Of a DNA stretch of 38,587 nt, positions 15,638-22,700 are shown in pieces. Position 1 is the first letter of the stretch; the number at the start of each line of letters is the position of its first letter. This DNA comes from Dechloromonas sp. (GTDB taxonomy: Bacteria > Pseudomonadota > Gammaproteobacteria > Burkholderiales > Rhodocyclaceae): assembly GCA_008933675.1 (NCBI GenBank), contig WBUO01000013.1:1-38587 (forward strand). The letters run 5' to 3'. The notes below the pieces were generated by a model that saw only the letters and a program-made list of their open reading frames with translations, searched no databases and was not told where the DNA came from. The translations under genes and the position numbers were made by a program.

Positions 15638-17835
15638 TGGTCACTGGCTCCACATGCTTGCCCGGGGTGCGTATCACTCTCCTCACGTGCCTCTGGCGGC
15701 ATCTTTGTCGATTCGCTGCGCGGTATCAGTAGTGCGATGCTGGTTCCCTTGCCAGGCTGGCTGCGGCAAGTGATGGGAATGCCCTGGCGTGCCGCCAGGG
15801 TGCCGACAATCGCCAGCCCCATGCCACGCGTTGTCGAGCCTGCCGTTTCCACCGGGCGGTGGATCGACAGCATCGCTGTTTCCGACATGCCGGGGCCATT
15901 GTCATCCATGCGCAACTGGATATAGCTGCGGCCGTCGTGCACAACGCCGTCAGTCAGCGAGATGCGCAGTTGCTGTCCGCTTTCCAGGGCTTCGGAGGCA
16001 TTTTTCCAGAGGTTGAGCAGAATCTGCTTCAAGCTGTCACGATCGCAGTTGATCGGCAGGGAGCCTTCTGGCTTGGCTATTTCAACACGGATTCCGCGTC
16101 CCGGAAAAAGTGCGTCGCCATAAAGCAGCAGCAGTTCGTCGACCAACTGTCCGGCGTCCAGCTGCTTGCCGTGCGTCGTCTGCGCAGGCAGTTCGCTCAT
16201 CCGGCCAACAATACCGGCGACGCGGTCGATTTCCTCACGCAGGACTTCAAGTTCCTGGCGTACGCCAACCTCTTCCGGCAATTTGCGATCGAGGATCTTC
16301 AGGTAGCTCTTGATGATCCCCAAAGGGTTCCCTGCTTCGTGGATGATGCGTCTCGCCTGGCGGGTGAAATGCCCGGCCGCCTCCTGTTCCGCCTGTTCCC
16401 GGAAGGCTCGCGCCTCGCGCAGGGACTCGAGTGCGATCGCGGCGATCCTGCCGAAATTGAGCAACCATGGCAGGCGGCGGGACAAGCGGTTGTGTTGGGC
16501 CTGACTGAAGCCGCAGACCATGATGCCGGTCAGCCGCTGGCGCGACAGCATCGGCAGGCACAGCAGCCCGGGGCTGCCGAAGGCGCGGGCGAACTGGATG
16601 TCGATCAGCGAATCGGGCCGGGCAAGGTCATCGAACGAACTGCGGATCTGCCGCCCCAGCGCCGCCGTCGCCAGCAAGGAACGGCTCGCATCAAGCGGCA
16701 CGTCGACCTGGCGGAAGATGGCTGGCTGGTCGCCAATGCCGTTTCCTGACAAGACCTGCCGTTCCGGATCAAGGAACAGGAAGGCGATGCGGTTGAGGTC
16801 GAAGAGAATGCGGGCTGACTCCTTCAGTGACAGCAGCACCTCAGCATCGCTTTCCAGGGCGAAAAGGTCCTGCTGCAGTGGCTGCAGGAGCGCCATGCCG
16901 CCAATGGCCGCCGAAAGTTCGTCCGTCGCGCAGTCTTTTTCCGGAATGGCTTGAGTGATTTGGATATCCCTCCAGAGCCGCAATGTGCAATCCGTTTCCG
17001 GAATGGAAAGCCCCAGGGCCTGGGCGATTCGTAGCGTTTGTTCAAGGGTTTCCTGGCGAATCCTGATCAAGTCACCCTCGGTGCCCGTGAGTTCGCCAAA
17101 CAATGCGCTCATTTCCGGATCGGATTCGTTCTTTGCCGCCAATGCGTGAGCTAGCCAGACAGCCTGAGGCAAGATTGCTGCAGTGGCTATTTCACCTGGT
17201 TTGGCATGGTGAAAAAGAATTCCGTCGGCGAACGAGGAATCAAACTGCCAGCGATCGGTCAGCCAGGTACCGATTTCTCCGTGATGTGTACCGAAGCGGG
17301 CCAGTTCCTTTGCCTGAAGGGCATCGTCATCACCACTTTCGGCAAGCAGCTCGAGGTAAGGATTGCCGAGCGCCGAGATCAGGATCAGCTGCCCGATGTC
17401 ATGCAGAAGACCCGCCAGATAAGCTTCGTCAGGATGCGGGTAACCAGCTGCAAGCGCAACCCGGCGCGACAGTTCGGCAACTGTCAGGGAGTGTGCCCAG
17501 AAACGAGCCAGATCCGCGGGCGGGATGTTGCAGCCTTGGTCGAACAGATTTTGAATCGACAGGCAGGTGGCAATCGAGCGTACCAGGCGGGTACCGAGAC
17601 TGGTCAGGCAGCCCTCCAGGCTATGCAAGGGCGCCCCACGGCGTAGTGCTGGTGAATTGGCCACACTGAGCAGTCTCGAGACCAAGCCGGCATCCTGCTT
17701 CACCAGTGTCGCTAACGCCCCGATGCTGGCTTGTTCATCGTCCACCAGGTGCAGCAGGCGCAACAACAGCTGCGGAGGAGACGGAATGCGGCCCGACTCG
17801 ATCGCATGCAGAACGGGTTCGGGCAGTGATTGCAT
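15634..17835 (-). CDS. HDOD-domain histidine kinase
   Basis: The 733-residue protein has an N-terminal HDOD domain (about 15-215) with LVKQDAGLVSRLLSVANSP and AGLLHDIGQLILISALG. A central region (about 310-470) looks GAF-like. The C-terminal transmitter has dimerisation histidine H499 in RRIIHEAGNPLGIIKSYLK, N-box LKQILLNLWKNASEAL, DDNGPGM and MGLAIVGTLAARQG. No transmembrane helix is visible, so it is a cytoplasmic kinase. HDOD domains act as regulatory or docking modules in signalling. The gene is followed with a 4-base overlap by the REC-PAS-GGDEF-EAL gene, so phosphotransfer to D70 of that protein is the simplest model. ATG 17835 lacks a strong Shine-Dalgarno sequence, but the HDOD domain begins at once. 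Confidence 0.92.
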   Translation of the reverse strand: MQSLPEPVLHAIESGRIPSPPQLLLRLLHLVDDEQASIGALATLVKQDAGLVSRLLSVANSPALRRGAPLHSLEGCLTSLGTRLVRSIATCLSIQNLFDQGCNIPPADLARFWAHSLTVAELSRRVALAAGYPHPDEAYLAGLLHDIGQLILISALGNPYLELLAESGDDDALQAKELARFGTHHGEIGTWLTDRWQFDSSFADGILFHHAKPGEIATAAILPQAVWLAHALAAKNESDPEMSALFGELTGTEGDLIRIRQETLEQTLRIAQALGLSIPETDCTLRLWRDIQITQAIPEKDCATDELSAAIGGMALLQPLQQDLFALESDAEVLLSLKESARILFDLNRIAFLFLDPERQVLSGNGIGDQPAIFRQVDVPLDASRSLLATAALGRQIRSSFDDLARPDSLIDIQFARAFGSPGLLCLPMLSRQRLTGIMVCGFSQAQHNRLSRRLPWLLNFGRIAAIALESLREARAFREQAEQEAAGHFTRQARRIIHEAGNPLGIIKSYLKILDRKLPEEVGVRQELEVLREEIDRVAGIVGRMSELPAQTTHGKQLDAGQLVDELLLLYGDALFPGRGIRVEIAKPEGSLPINCDRDSLKQILLNLWKNASEALESGQQLRISLTDGVVHDGRSYIQLRMDDNGPGMSETAMLSIHRPVETAGSTTRGMGLAIVGTLAARQGIPITCRSQPGKGTSIALLIPRSESTKMPPEAREESDTHPGQACGASDQ

Positions 17836-18178
17836 CGGTGGTCAGCGGGAAAAAGGCCGCGCTTCCACAGCGCCGGGTTGCTGAGCAATGGACGCCGCAA
17901 GCAAGGGTAGGTGTGATCGCGCGACCAGCGGATGGTCGTTTTCCCAGATTGCCTTCGTGCGCAACTTGCCCCCCGAAATTACTGCGGAATGCACTGGCGT
18001 AATCAGCCGAGCCAGAAATATGACTAACAGAGAACCATACTACTATGCTCTATGTGATGCTTCAATGACAAAAGTAATAGGTTCCTGTCGTTCCCAAATT
18101 GTTGGAGAGCCAGCTAACGGCCTCGGCAAGTCCGGATGATAAGGGGATGTCCCTCTCTCAGCCGCTGTGCAGTCAGGC
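17836..18178. other. Gene-free stretch upstream of the HDOD-kinase gene, with an AT-rich core
   Basis: This 343-bp part of a 418-bp gap contains no coding frame that I can support. The middle (about 18010-18115) is clearly AT-richer than its surroundings. A minus-strand promoter-like pair lies at 18037-18065, about 200 bases before the HDOD-kinase ATG. The plus-strand 83-codon frame 17888-18139 has no ribosome-binding site and unlike codon use. The stretch could hold a long 5' leader or a small RNA. Confidence 0.5.
18037..18065 (-). promoter_or_regulatory. Candidate sigma-70 promoter upstream of the HDOD-kinase operon
   Basis: On the minus strand TTGAAG (18065-18060), a 17-base spacer and TAGTAT (18042-18037) match the sigma-70 pattern with 4/6 and 4/6 bases. 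Transcription would run toward the HDOD-kinase gene, leaving a leader near 195 nt. Found by eye; not tested. Confidence 0.4.
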
Positions 18179-18204
18179 AAAAAAAACCCGCCACGAAGGC
18201 GGGG
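18179..18204 (-). terminator. Rho-independent terminator of the small-protein operon
   Basis: On the minus strand CCCGCC (18203-18198), loop TTCGT and GGCGGG (18192-18187) form a perfect 6-bp GC stem, followed by eight T (18186-18179). It lies 50 bases after the stop of the 59-residue gene at 18254, so it most likely ends the rstA-rstB-small-gene transcript. Confidence 0.9.
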
Positions 18205-18253
18205 TAACAGGGAGGTTTCGAAACAGGGGGATGTTTCGATAGGAGGGTTCGAT

Positions 18254-18433
18254 TCAGTCTTTGCGGTGACTTTTTCGCCAGCGTCTGGCGGCCATGATCA
18301 CTACGCCGGCTGCAACGGCGACAATGACAGCCTTGATGGGCTCTGCCTGTCCGTCTGTCAGCCAGTCTATGCCGGCAACGCCGACGAATACGCCAATACT
18401 TTCGCTTACTGGCAGATTGTCGGCAAAGGACAT
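18254..18433 (-). CDS. Small membrane protein (59 residues), second gene of a micro-operon
   Basis: ATG 18433-18431 shares a base with the TGA of the 38-residue gene (TGATG), which implies translational coupling. The 59-residue product starts MSFADNLPVSESIGVFVGVA and has a clear hydrophobic helix near 34-49 (IKAVIVAVAAGVVIMA), then a basic tail ending RRWRKSHRKD. The positive-inside rule predicts the C-terminus in the cytoplasm. A weaker hydrophobic stretch near 11-22 could form a second membrane segment, giving a hairpin. A good terminator follows 50 bases later. Downstream of rstAB on the same strand, it may be part of the regulon. I do not recognise the family. Confidence 0.7.
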   Translation of the reverse strand: MSFADNLPVSESIGVFVGVAGIDWLTDGQAEPIKAVIVAVAAGVVIMAARRWRKSHRKD

Positions 18434-18549
18434 CAGTGACGGGCCTGCCGCAGAGGAATGGTGGCAAGCGCCGGCTGCTTGGCGGGAATCAGTCCCAGTA
18501 GATAGTAGCGGGCGGTTTCCAGAAAATTCTTTATGTCCATGTCGATCAT
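18433..18549 (-). CDS. Small protein (38 residues), first gene of a micro-operon
   Basis: The frame stays open further upstream, but ATG 18549 has GAGGA about 10 bases before it and gives a 38-residue protein: MIDMDIKNFLETARYYLLGL then IPAKQPALATIPLRQARH. ATG 18540 with AAGGA is the alternative. It has an amphipathic N-terminal helix with a short hydrophobic patch (ARYYLLGLIPA) and a basic C-terminus. The TGA overlaps the next ATG. It lies 146 bases after the rstB stop on the same strand, with repeated GTAAC motifs in between. The function is unknown; a membrane-linked small regulator or stress peptide is a reasonable guess. Confidence 0.6.
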   Translation of the reverse strand: MIDMDIKNFLETARYYLLGLIPAKQPALATIPLRQARH

Positions 18550-18628
18550 TTCCTTGTTTTCCTCTTGGCGGGATTGATGTTGATCCATGGGTTGCATTCT
18601 AGGGAGGGACAGTGCCAGGGTCTGTTGC

Positions 18629-18681
18629 GTAAACGTGCCACCGTCGTAACGGCCGATGATTCTTGATGACGTTTTGTAACG
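18629..18681 (-). promoter_or_regulatory. Candidate RstA-box cluster upstream of the micro-operon
   Basis: Minus-strand GTTAC cores lie at 18681-18676 (CGTTACA context) and 18651-18646 (CGTTACG), exactly 30 bases apart. A related GTTTAC lies at 18634-18629. The E. coli RstA box is TACATNTNGTTACA; the upstream copy reads GCCACGTCGTTACA and matches 9 of 12 defined bases. Three turns of the helix between repeats is suited to cooperative binding. The cluster lies 80-130 bases before the first small gene and is directly downstream of rstB. Confidence 0.45.
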
Positions 18682-18695
18682 ACGTGGCAAACGGC

Positions 18696-20126
18696 CTACT
18701 GGTGGGCTTTCCAGGCTAGCGTGAAACGTGCGCCGCCGAGTTCTGCGGCATCGGCAGTTGCGCTCCCGCCATGCAGTTCGAGTACCCTGCGGGCAATGGC
18801 CAGACCGAGGCCATAGCCACCCGTCGAGCGGTCGCGTGACCGGTCTAGGCGGGTGAACGCCGAGAAAATGTGTTCGCGATCTTCTGCAGGAATGCCGATC
18901 CCGTCATCGTCGATATGAATCAGGATGCGTTCGTTGATCAGTTCGGCGCTGACCTTGATTTGCCGTCCGGCGTACTTGAATGCATTGCGCAGTATGTTGC
19001 GCAGTGCATAGGGCATGGCCTTGCGATCCAGATCGACGTTCAGGTCGGCAGGCAGTCGGCTGGTGTCGACGGATACTTCGAGTTGGCGCCCAAGCAGGCG
19101 GACTGATTCGACTTCGTCCGTCAGCCAGTCGGCAAAGCGGACGCTGGAGAAGTGCGGTTCCGGTGTTTCCCGCTCGAAGCGGGCATAGGTGAGACTGGTA
19201 TCGATCAAATGGTCGAGCTCGTCGAGATCATCCTCCATCATCGTCCACAGGCGTTCCCGTTCAGCAGGCTCGTCGGTTTCGGCCAGCATTTCGAGTGCGA
19301 AACGCATGCGGGCAATCGGTGTGCGCAACTCGTGCGAGATGCCACAGGATAGCTCCCGGTGCGTGGCCAGCAGTTGCTGAACCCGTTCGGCCATGCTGTT
19401 CATCGTGTCGGCCAGTGTGGAGAAGAGCTGGCTGCGTGCCGGTGGTGAGCGGGCATCGAAATCGCCATCACCAAGGTCCCGGGCAGTCTGGCGGATCGCT
19501 TCCAGGTCGCGCCAGACAGGGCGTACCCAGAACCAGAGCGCAATGCCAAAAATCAGACCGGTCAGGCTCCAGGTCAGTAGGCGCAGGCGAACCTCGAGTG
19601 GCAGGCGGTCTTTGAGTTCCGGGTTGCGATTGGATGCCAGCGGTCCCACCACGAGTACCTGGCTGCTGTTGCCAAGCCGGTGATACATGATGTCGCCATC
19701 GTGATCGATGGCGATGTCTCCGGCATCGAGTTTGACGACTTGCTGTGGTTTAAGGGTTTCATCAAGGGTGATGCGTTCGACGATGTTCAGCCGATAGGAG
19801 AATTTCTCGTCCAGTTCCTTGATTTTCTTTTTCCAGGTGCTGCGAGGCTGGCGGAAAAGTTCGTCCTCGATCAAGGTGATGGTGCCGCGCATGAAGCGAC
19901 GCGCGTAATCGTCCGTGATGCCGCGTTGTGCTGTTGAAATGACGAAATCGGCGGTGAAGGCGATGGCGACGAAGGAGCCCATGGCCAACAGGTAGAAATT
20001 GAAGAAGAGCTTGGACAGGCTGTAGCGTCCCCCGCGCCAGCGTGGCAGGGAAACGCGGAACAGTGAGCGGGCAAGCCCCTGGCTGCGTTCCCGGGCCGTC
20101 GCTTCGCCGGGCTCAGTTCCAGTCAT
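18696..20126 (-). CDS. rstB: Sensor histidine kinase, RstB type
   Basis: The 476-residue inner-membrane kinase has two transmembrane helices (near 40-60 and 185-205) around a roughly 125-residue periplasmic domain. A HAMP linker, the H-box CGISHELRTPIARMRF with H265, the N-box and a C-terminal ATPase with GYGLGLAIA follow. The TRLDRSRDRSTGGYGLGLAI stretch and the AELGGARF ending are close to E. coli RstB. The open frame extends to 20249, but ATG 20126 gives a normal short cytoplasmic N-terminus and overlaps rstA by 14 bases. In enterobacteria RstAB responds to low Mg and acid via PhoPQ; here the trigger is unknown. Confidence 0.92.
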   Translation of the reverse strand: MTGTEPGEATARERSQGLARSLFRVSLPRWRGGRYSLSKLFFNFYLLAMGSFVAIAFTADFVISTAQRGITDDYARRFMRGTITLIEDELFRQPRSTWKKKIKELDEKFSYRLNIVERITLDETLKPQQVVKLDAGDIAIDHDGDIMYHRLGNSSQVLVVGPLASNRNPELKDRLPLEVRLRLLTWSLTGLIFGIALWFWVRPVWRDLEAIRQTARDLGDGDFDARSPPARSQLFSTLADTMNSMAERVQQLLATHRELSCGISHELRTPIARMRFALEMLAETDEPAERERLWTMMEDDLDELDHLIDTSLTYARFERETPEPHFSSVRFADWLTDEVESVRLLGRQLEVSVDTSRLPADLNVDLDRKAMPYALRNILRNAFKYAGRQIKVSAELINERILIHIDDDGIGIPAEDREHIFSAFTRLDRSRDRSTGGYGLGLAIARRVLELHGGSATADAAELGGARFTLAWKAHQ

Positions 20127-20814
20127 GTTTGCTGAACAGGTAGCCTTTGCCGCGTACCGTCTTGATTCGGGTCGGGTTCTCCGGATCGTCGTTGAGCTTC
20201 TTGCGCAAGCGTGAAATGCGCGCATCGATTGAGCGGTCGAGGCCGTCAAAGCCGATGCCGCGTAGTTCCTGAAGCAGGTCGTCGCGCGACAGGACGTTGC
20301 CGGCGTGTGAGGCGAGCAGCCAGAGCAGGTCGAATTCGGCGGTTGTCAGGTCTATGCTGGCAGTGTTCAACGTGGCGGTGCGCGTCGCCTGACTGATGCG
20401 AAACTGGCCGAAGACCAGTGATTCCGATTCGCCTGCTGCTTCGCCGGTGTTCGGCAGGCGACGCAGCAGGGCCTTGATTCTGGCGAGCAGTACACGCGGC
20501 TGGACTGGTTTGGCAATGTAGTCGTCGGCACCCATTTCAAGGCCGAGAATCTGGTCAAAGTCTTCGTCGCGGGCGGTCAGCATCAGGATAACACCGCGGT
20601 ACTGGGGGCGCACGGCTCGGCAAACCTCGAAGCCATCCTTGCCGGGGAGCATGACGTCGAGAATGACCAGGTCGGGCTGTTCTTCCAGAATCCGCGCTTC
20701 AGCAGTGTCGCCGCGAGGTTCGATGCTCACGGTCAGGTCATTCTTGGCCAGATATTCGGCGGTAAGTTCGGCCAGTCGAGCGTCGTCTTCGACGAGGAGT
20801 ATGCGAGTGTTCAT
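20113..20814 (-). CDS. rstA: OmpR-family response regulator, RstA type
   Basis: The 233-residue protein has a receiver (1-120; D53 in ILDVMLPGKDGFEVCR, K102 region YIAKPVQPRVLLARI) and a winged-helix output domain (about 130-230). FDGLDRSIDARISRLRKKL and RIKTVRGKGYLFSKHDW correspond closely to the E. coli RstA C-terminus, so orthology is likely. It binds DNA as a phosphorylated dimer at direct repeats; the GTTAC repeats at 18629-18681 are candidate sites. It is the first gene of the rstA-rstB transcript and overlaps rstB by 14 bases. Confidence 0.94.
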   Translation of the reverse strand: MNTRILLVEDDARLAELTAEYLAKNDLTVSIEPRGDTAEARILEEQPDLVILDVMLPGKDGFEVCRAVRPQYRGVILMLTARDEDFDQILGLEMGADDYIAKPVQPRVLLARIKALLRRLPNTGEAAGESESLVFGQFRISQATRTATLNTASIDLTTAEFDLLWLLASHAGNVLSRDDLLQELRGIGFDGLDRSIDARISRLRKKLNDDPENPTRIKTVRGKGYLFSKHDWN

Positions 20815-20851
20815 CTTGGCATCTTAACCAGCGCGAAGCGGGTGGTCCAGC

Positions 20852-20880
20852 CTGACGCAGTGTTGCCGATGCCTTAGAAT
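20852..20880 (+). promoter_or_regulatory. Candidate sigma-70 promoter of dsbB
   Basis: CTGACG (20852-20857), a 17-base spacer and TAGAAT (20875-20880) fit the consensus at 4/6 and 5/6 positions. The start codon of dsbB is 40 bases downstream. It lies in the 105-bp gap divergent from rstA. Confidence 0.5.
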
Positions 20881-20919
20881 GTCGCTGCTTTCCACTTCCG
20901 GTTGTCCGTCAGCTGCTCC

Positions 20920-21411
20920 ATGAATCTTTCTAATATTCCCCTGCGCGCCTGGTTTGCCACGTTGGCGCTTGGTTGTTTCGGCCTGGTTGCTTTCGGTCTG
21001 GCTCTGCAGGAGATGCTTCGTCTGTCACCGTGTCCGCTCTGCATCTTCCAGCGCCTGTTGTATCTTCTGATTGGTACTGTGGCGCTGGGCGGCTTCTTGC
21101 TGCCGACGGTGCGATGGCTATGGGTCGCCGCCATCGCCGTGCTGGCGCTGCTTGGGGTGGGGGTTGCCACTTACCAGAGCTGGATGCAATTGTTTCCCGA
21201 CCTGGCGAGCGAGTGCAGCTTTACCGACCCCAACCTGATCGAGCGCATGGTTGATTGGCTCGGCATGCAAGTGCCGTCTCTGTTCCTGGCCACCGGCTTC
21301 TGCAGTAGCAAGGAGTGGGTATTCCTTGGTCTGTCGATGGCCAACTGGTCAGTATTGGTATTTGCCGCCATTGCCGCTTATGCGGCGTTCTTGGCAGGTC
21401 GCAAGGCCTGA
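20920..21411 (+). CDS. dsbB: Disulfide bond formation protein B
   Basis: DsbB reoxidises DsbA in the periplasm and passes electrons to quinone. The 163-residue protein has four transmembrane helices, the CxxC pair C38 and C41 in SPCPLCIFQR, and the second periplasmic pair C99 (SECSF) and C128 (GFCSSKEW). Arg next to the first CxxC, needed for quinone binding, is present (FQR). ATG 20920 was chosen over the upstream TTG 20902. dsbA is not in the window. A two-way hairpin terminator follows. Confidence 0.95.
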   Translation: MNLSNIPLRAWFATLALGCFGLVAFGLALQEMLRLSPCPLCIFQRLLYLLIGTVALGGFLLPTVRWLWVAAIAVLALLGVGVATYQSWMQLFPDLASECSFTDPNLIERMVDWLGMQVPSLFLATGFCSSKEWVFLGLSMANWSVLVFAAIAAYAAFLAGRKA

Positions 21412-21420
21412 TCGGCACAC

Positions 21421-21450
21421 CAAAAAACAAAACCCGCCAAGTGGCGGGTT
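21421..21450 (-). terminator. Rho-independent terminator between dsbB and rpmG
   Basis: AACCCGCC (21431-21438), loop AAGT and GGCGGGTT (21443-21450) form a perfect 8-bp stem. On the minus strand it is followed by TTTTGTTTTTT, ideal for ending the rpmB-rpmG transcript. The plus-strand side has only TTTGT, so it may also end dsbB less efficiently. Confidence 0.9.
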
Positions 21451-21474
21451 TGTCGAAAGCTGGAGTAAGCTGAT

Positions 21475-21642
21475 TTACTTCAGCTTGACTTCCTTGTAAG
21501 CGACGTGCTTACGGGCCTTCGGGTCATACTTCATCATCTCCAGCTTCTCAGGCGTCGTGCGCTTGTTCTTGGAGGTGGTGTAGAAGTGACCGGTACCAGC
21601 TGTGGATTCCAGCTTGATTTTTTCGCGACCGCCTTTAGCCAT
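21475..21642 (-). CDS. rpmG: 50S ribosomal protein L33
   Basis: The 55-residue protein reads [20 protein letters not shown], then [20 protein letters not shown] and [15 protein letters not shown], which is the complete L33. It lacks the CxxC zinc pairs found in the C+ form of L33 and is the zinc-independent type. It is 19 bases downstream of rpmB, the standard order, and has its terminator at 21421-21450. Confidence 0.97.
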   Translation of the reverse strand: MAKGGREKIKLESTAGTGHFYTTSKNKRTTPEKLEMMKYDPKARKHVAYKEVKLK

Positions 21643-21661
21643 TTTCTTTATCCTTCCTTAA

Positions 21662-21895
21662 TCAGACTTCGCCGCGGGCACGCAGGTCGGCGAGGACGGT
21701 GTCGATACCGTTCTTGTCGATCAGGCGCAGACCGGCGTTGGAAACGCGGAGACGGACGAAGCGGTTTTCGCTTTCGACCCAGAAGCGGCGGTACTGCAGG
21801 TTCGGCAGGAAGCGGCGCTTCGTTTTGTTGTTGGCGTGGGAAACCTTGTTCCCAACCATCGGGGCTTTACCCGTGACTTGGCAGACTCGCGCCAT
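21662..21895 (-). CDS. rpmB: 50S ribosomal protein L28
   Basis: The 77-residue protein has the full L28 signature: [20 protein letters not shown], the [13 protein letters not shown] basic loop and [18 protein letters not shown]. Length matches E. coli L28 (78 residues). It is the first gene of the rpmB-rpmG pair and is preceded by a good sigma-70 promoter (21933-21962). radC lies 83 bases upstream on the same strand, the layout also found in E. coli (radC-rpmB-rpmG). Confidence 0.98.
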   Translation of the reverse strand: MARVCQVTGKAPMVGNKVSHANNKTKRRFLPNLQYRRFWVESENRFVRLRVSNAGLRLIDKNGIDTVLADLRARGEV

Positions 21896-21932
21896 GATTG
21901 GTGCTCCAGAATTCGATAGAGGAAAGCCGGTA

Positions 21933-21962
21933 AGTATAAGTGAAACTCCCTAATGCTTTCAA
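21933..21962 (-). promoter_or_regulatory. Sigma-70 promoter of rpmB-rpmG
   Basis: On the minus strand TTGAAA (21962-21957), an 18-base spacer and TATACT (21938-21933) match the consensus at 5/6 and 5/6 positions. The leader to the rpmB start is about 30 nt. Confidence 0.75.
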
Positions 21963-21978
21963 GGGGTTTTCTCAGGTT

Positions 21979-22659
21979 TTATAACAAGCCGCGTTCGGCG
22001 AAGGAAAGTGGAGGGGCGTGGCCGGCGACGATGAAGTGGTCGAGCAGCCTGACATCGACCATGGCCAGGGCTTCCTTGAGGCTGCGTGTGAGCATTTCGT
22101 CGGCGCGTGAAGGCTCGGCAATGCCGGAAGGATGGTTGTGCGCCAGGATTACCGCGGCGGCATTGTGGGCGAGGGCGGTCTTGACGACTTCGCGGGGGTA
22201 GACCGAGGTCTGGGTCAAGGTGCCGGTAAACAGTTCATCGGCTTTCAACAGCCGGTTCTGGGCATCGAGCCAGAGCGCCATGAACACTTCATGCGGTCGT
22301 GCGGCGAGGCGCAGGCGTAGCCAGTCGCGGACCTTGCCTGGCGAGGACAGTGTGTCGCGGATTGCCAGCTCCTGGCTGAGCGCTCGGCGGGCCAGTTCGA
22401 AACTGGCCTTTAGCTGTGCCGCCTTGGCCTGGCCGATGCCGGAAACACTGGCCAACTCGGCGAGCGAGGCTTCAACCAGGGATCCGAGCTGACCGTCGAA
22501 GCGGCCGAGCAGGTCGCGAGCCAGGTCGACGGCGCTCTTGCCGCGTACGCCGACACGCAGATAGATGGCCAGTAGTTCGGCGTCCGACAGGGCGGCGGGC
22601 CCGTGGGCCAGCAGTCGTTCGCGGGGCCGCTCGCCGGCCGGCCAGTCGCTGATCGCCAT
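21979..22659 (-). CDS. radC: RadC/JAB1-domain protein
   Basis: The 226-residue protein has an N-terminal helix-hairpin-helix (about 20-95, [20 protein letters not shown]) and a C-terminal JAMM metalloprotease-like domain with HNHPSG and the following ...RADEML aspartate. Chromosomal RadC is not essential for repair in E. coli, and its biochemical role is unsettled. It is divergent from coaBC with a 41-bp gap and is followed by rpmB. Confidence 0.94.
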   Translation of the reverse strand: MAISDWPAGERPRERLLAHGPAALSDAELLAIYLRVGVRGKSAVDLARDLLGRFDGQLGSLVEASLAELASVSGIGQAKAAQLKASFELARRALSQELAIRDTLSSPGKVRDWLRLRLAARPHEVFMALWLDAQNRLLKADELFTGTLTQTSVYPREVVKTALAHNAAAVILAHNHPSGIAEPSRADEMLTRSLKEALAMVDVRLLDHFIVAGHAPPLSFAERGLL

Positions 22660-22700
22660 GACGTTTCCAGTAGAATGAAGAATTCCACATTTTAGTGAAA

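Noticed and set aside
17888-18139. An 83-codon plus-strand frame in the gene-free stretch
   Set aside because: No ribosome-binding site, unlike codon use, and no motif. It is listed under the intergenic entry rather than as a gene.
18167-18439. A 90-codon plus-strand frame opposite the 59-residue gene
   Set aside because: It begins within the terminator hairpin of the opposite strand and is the mirror of a better-supported small gene.
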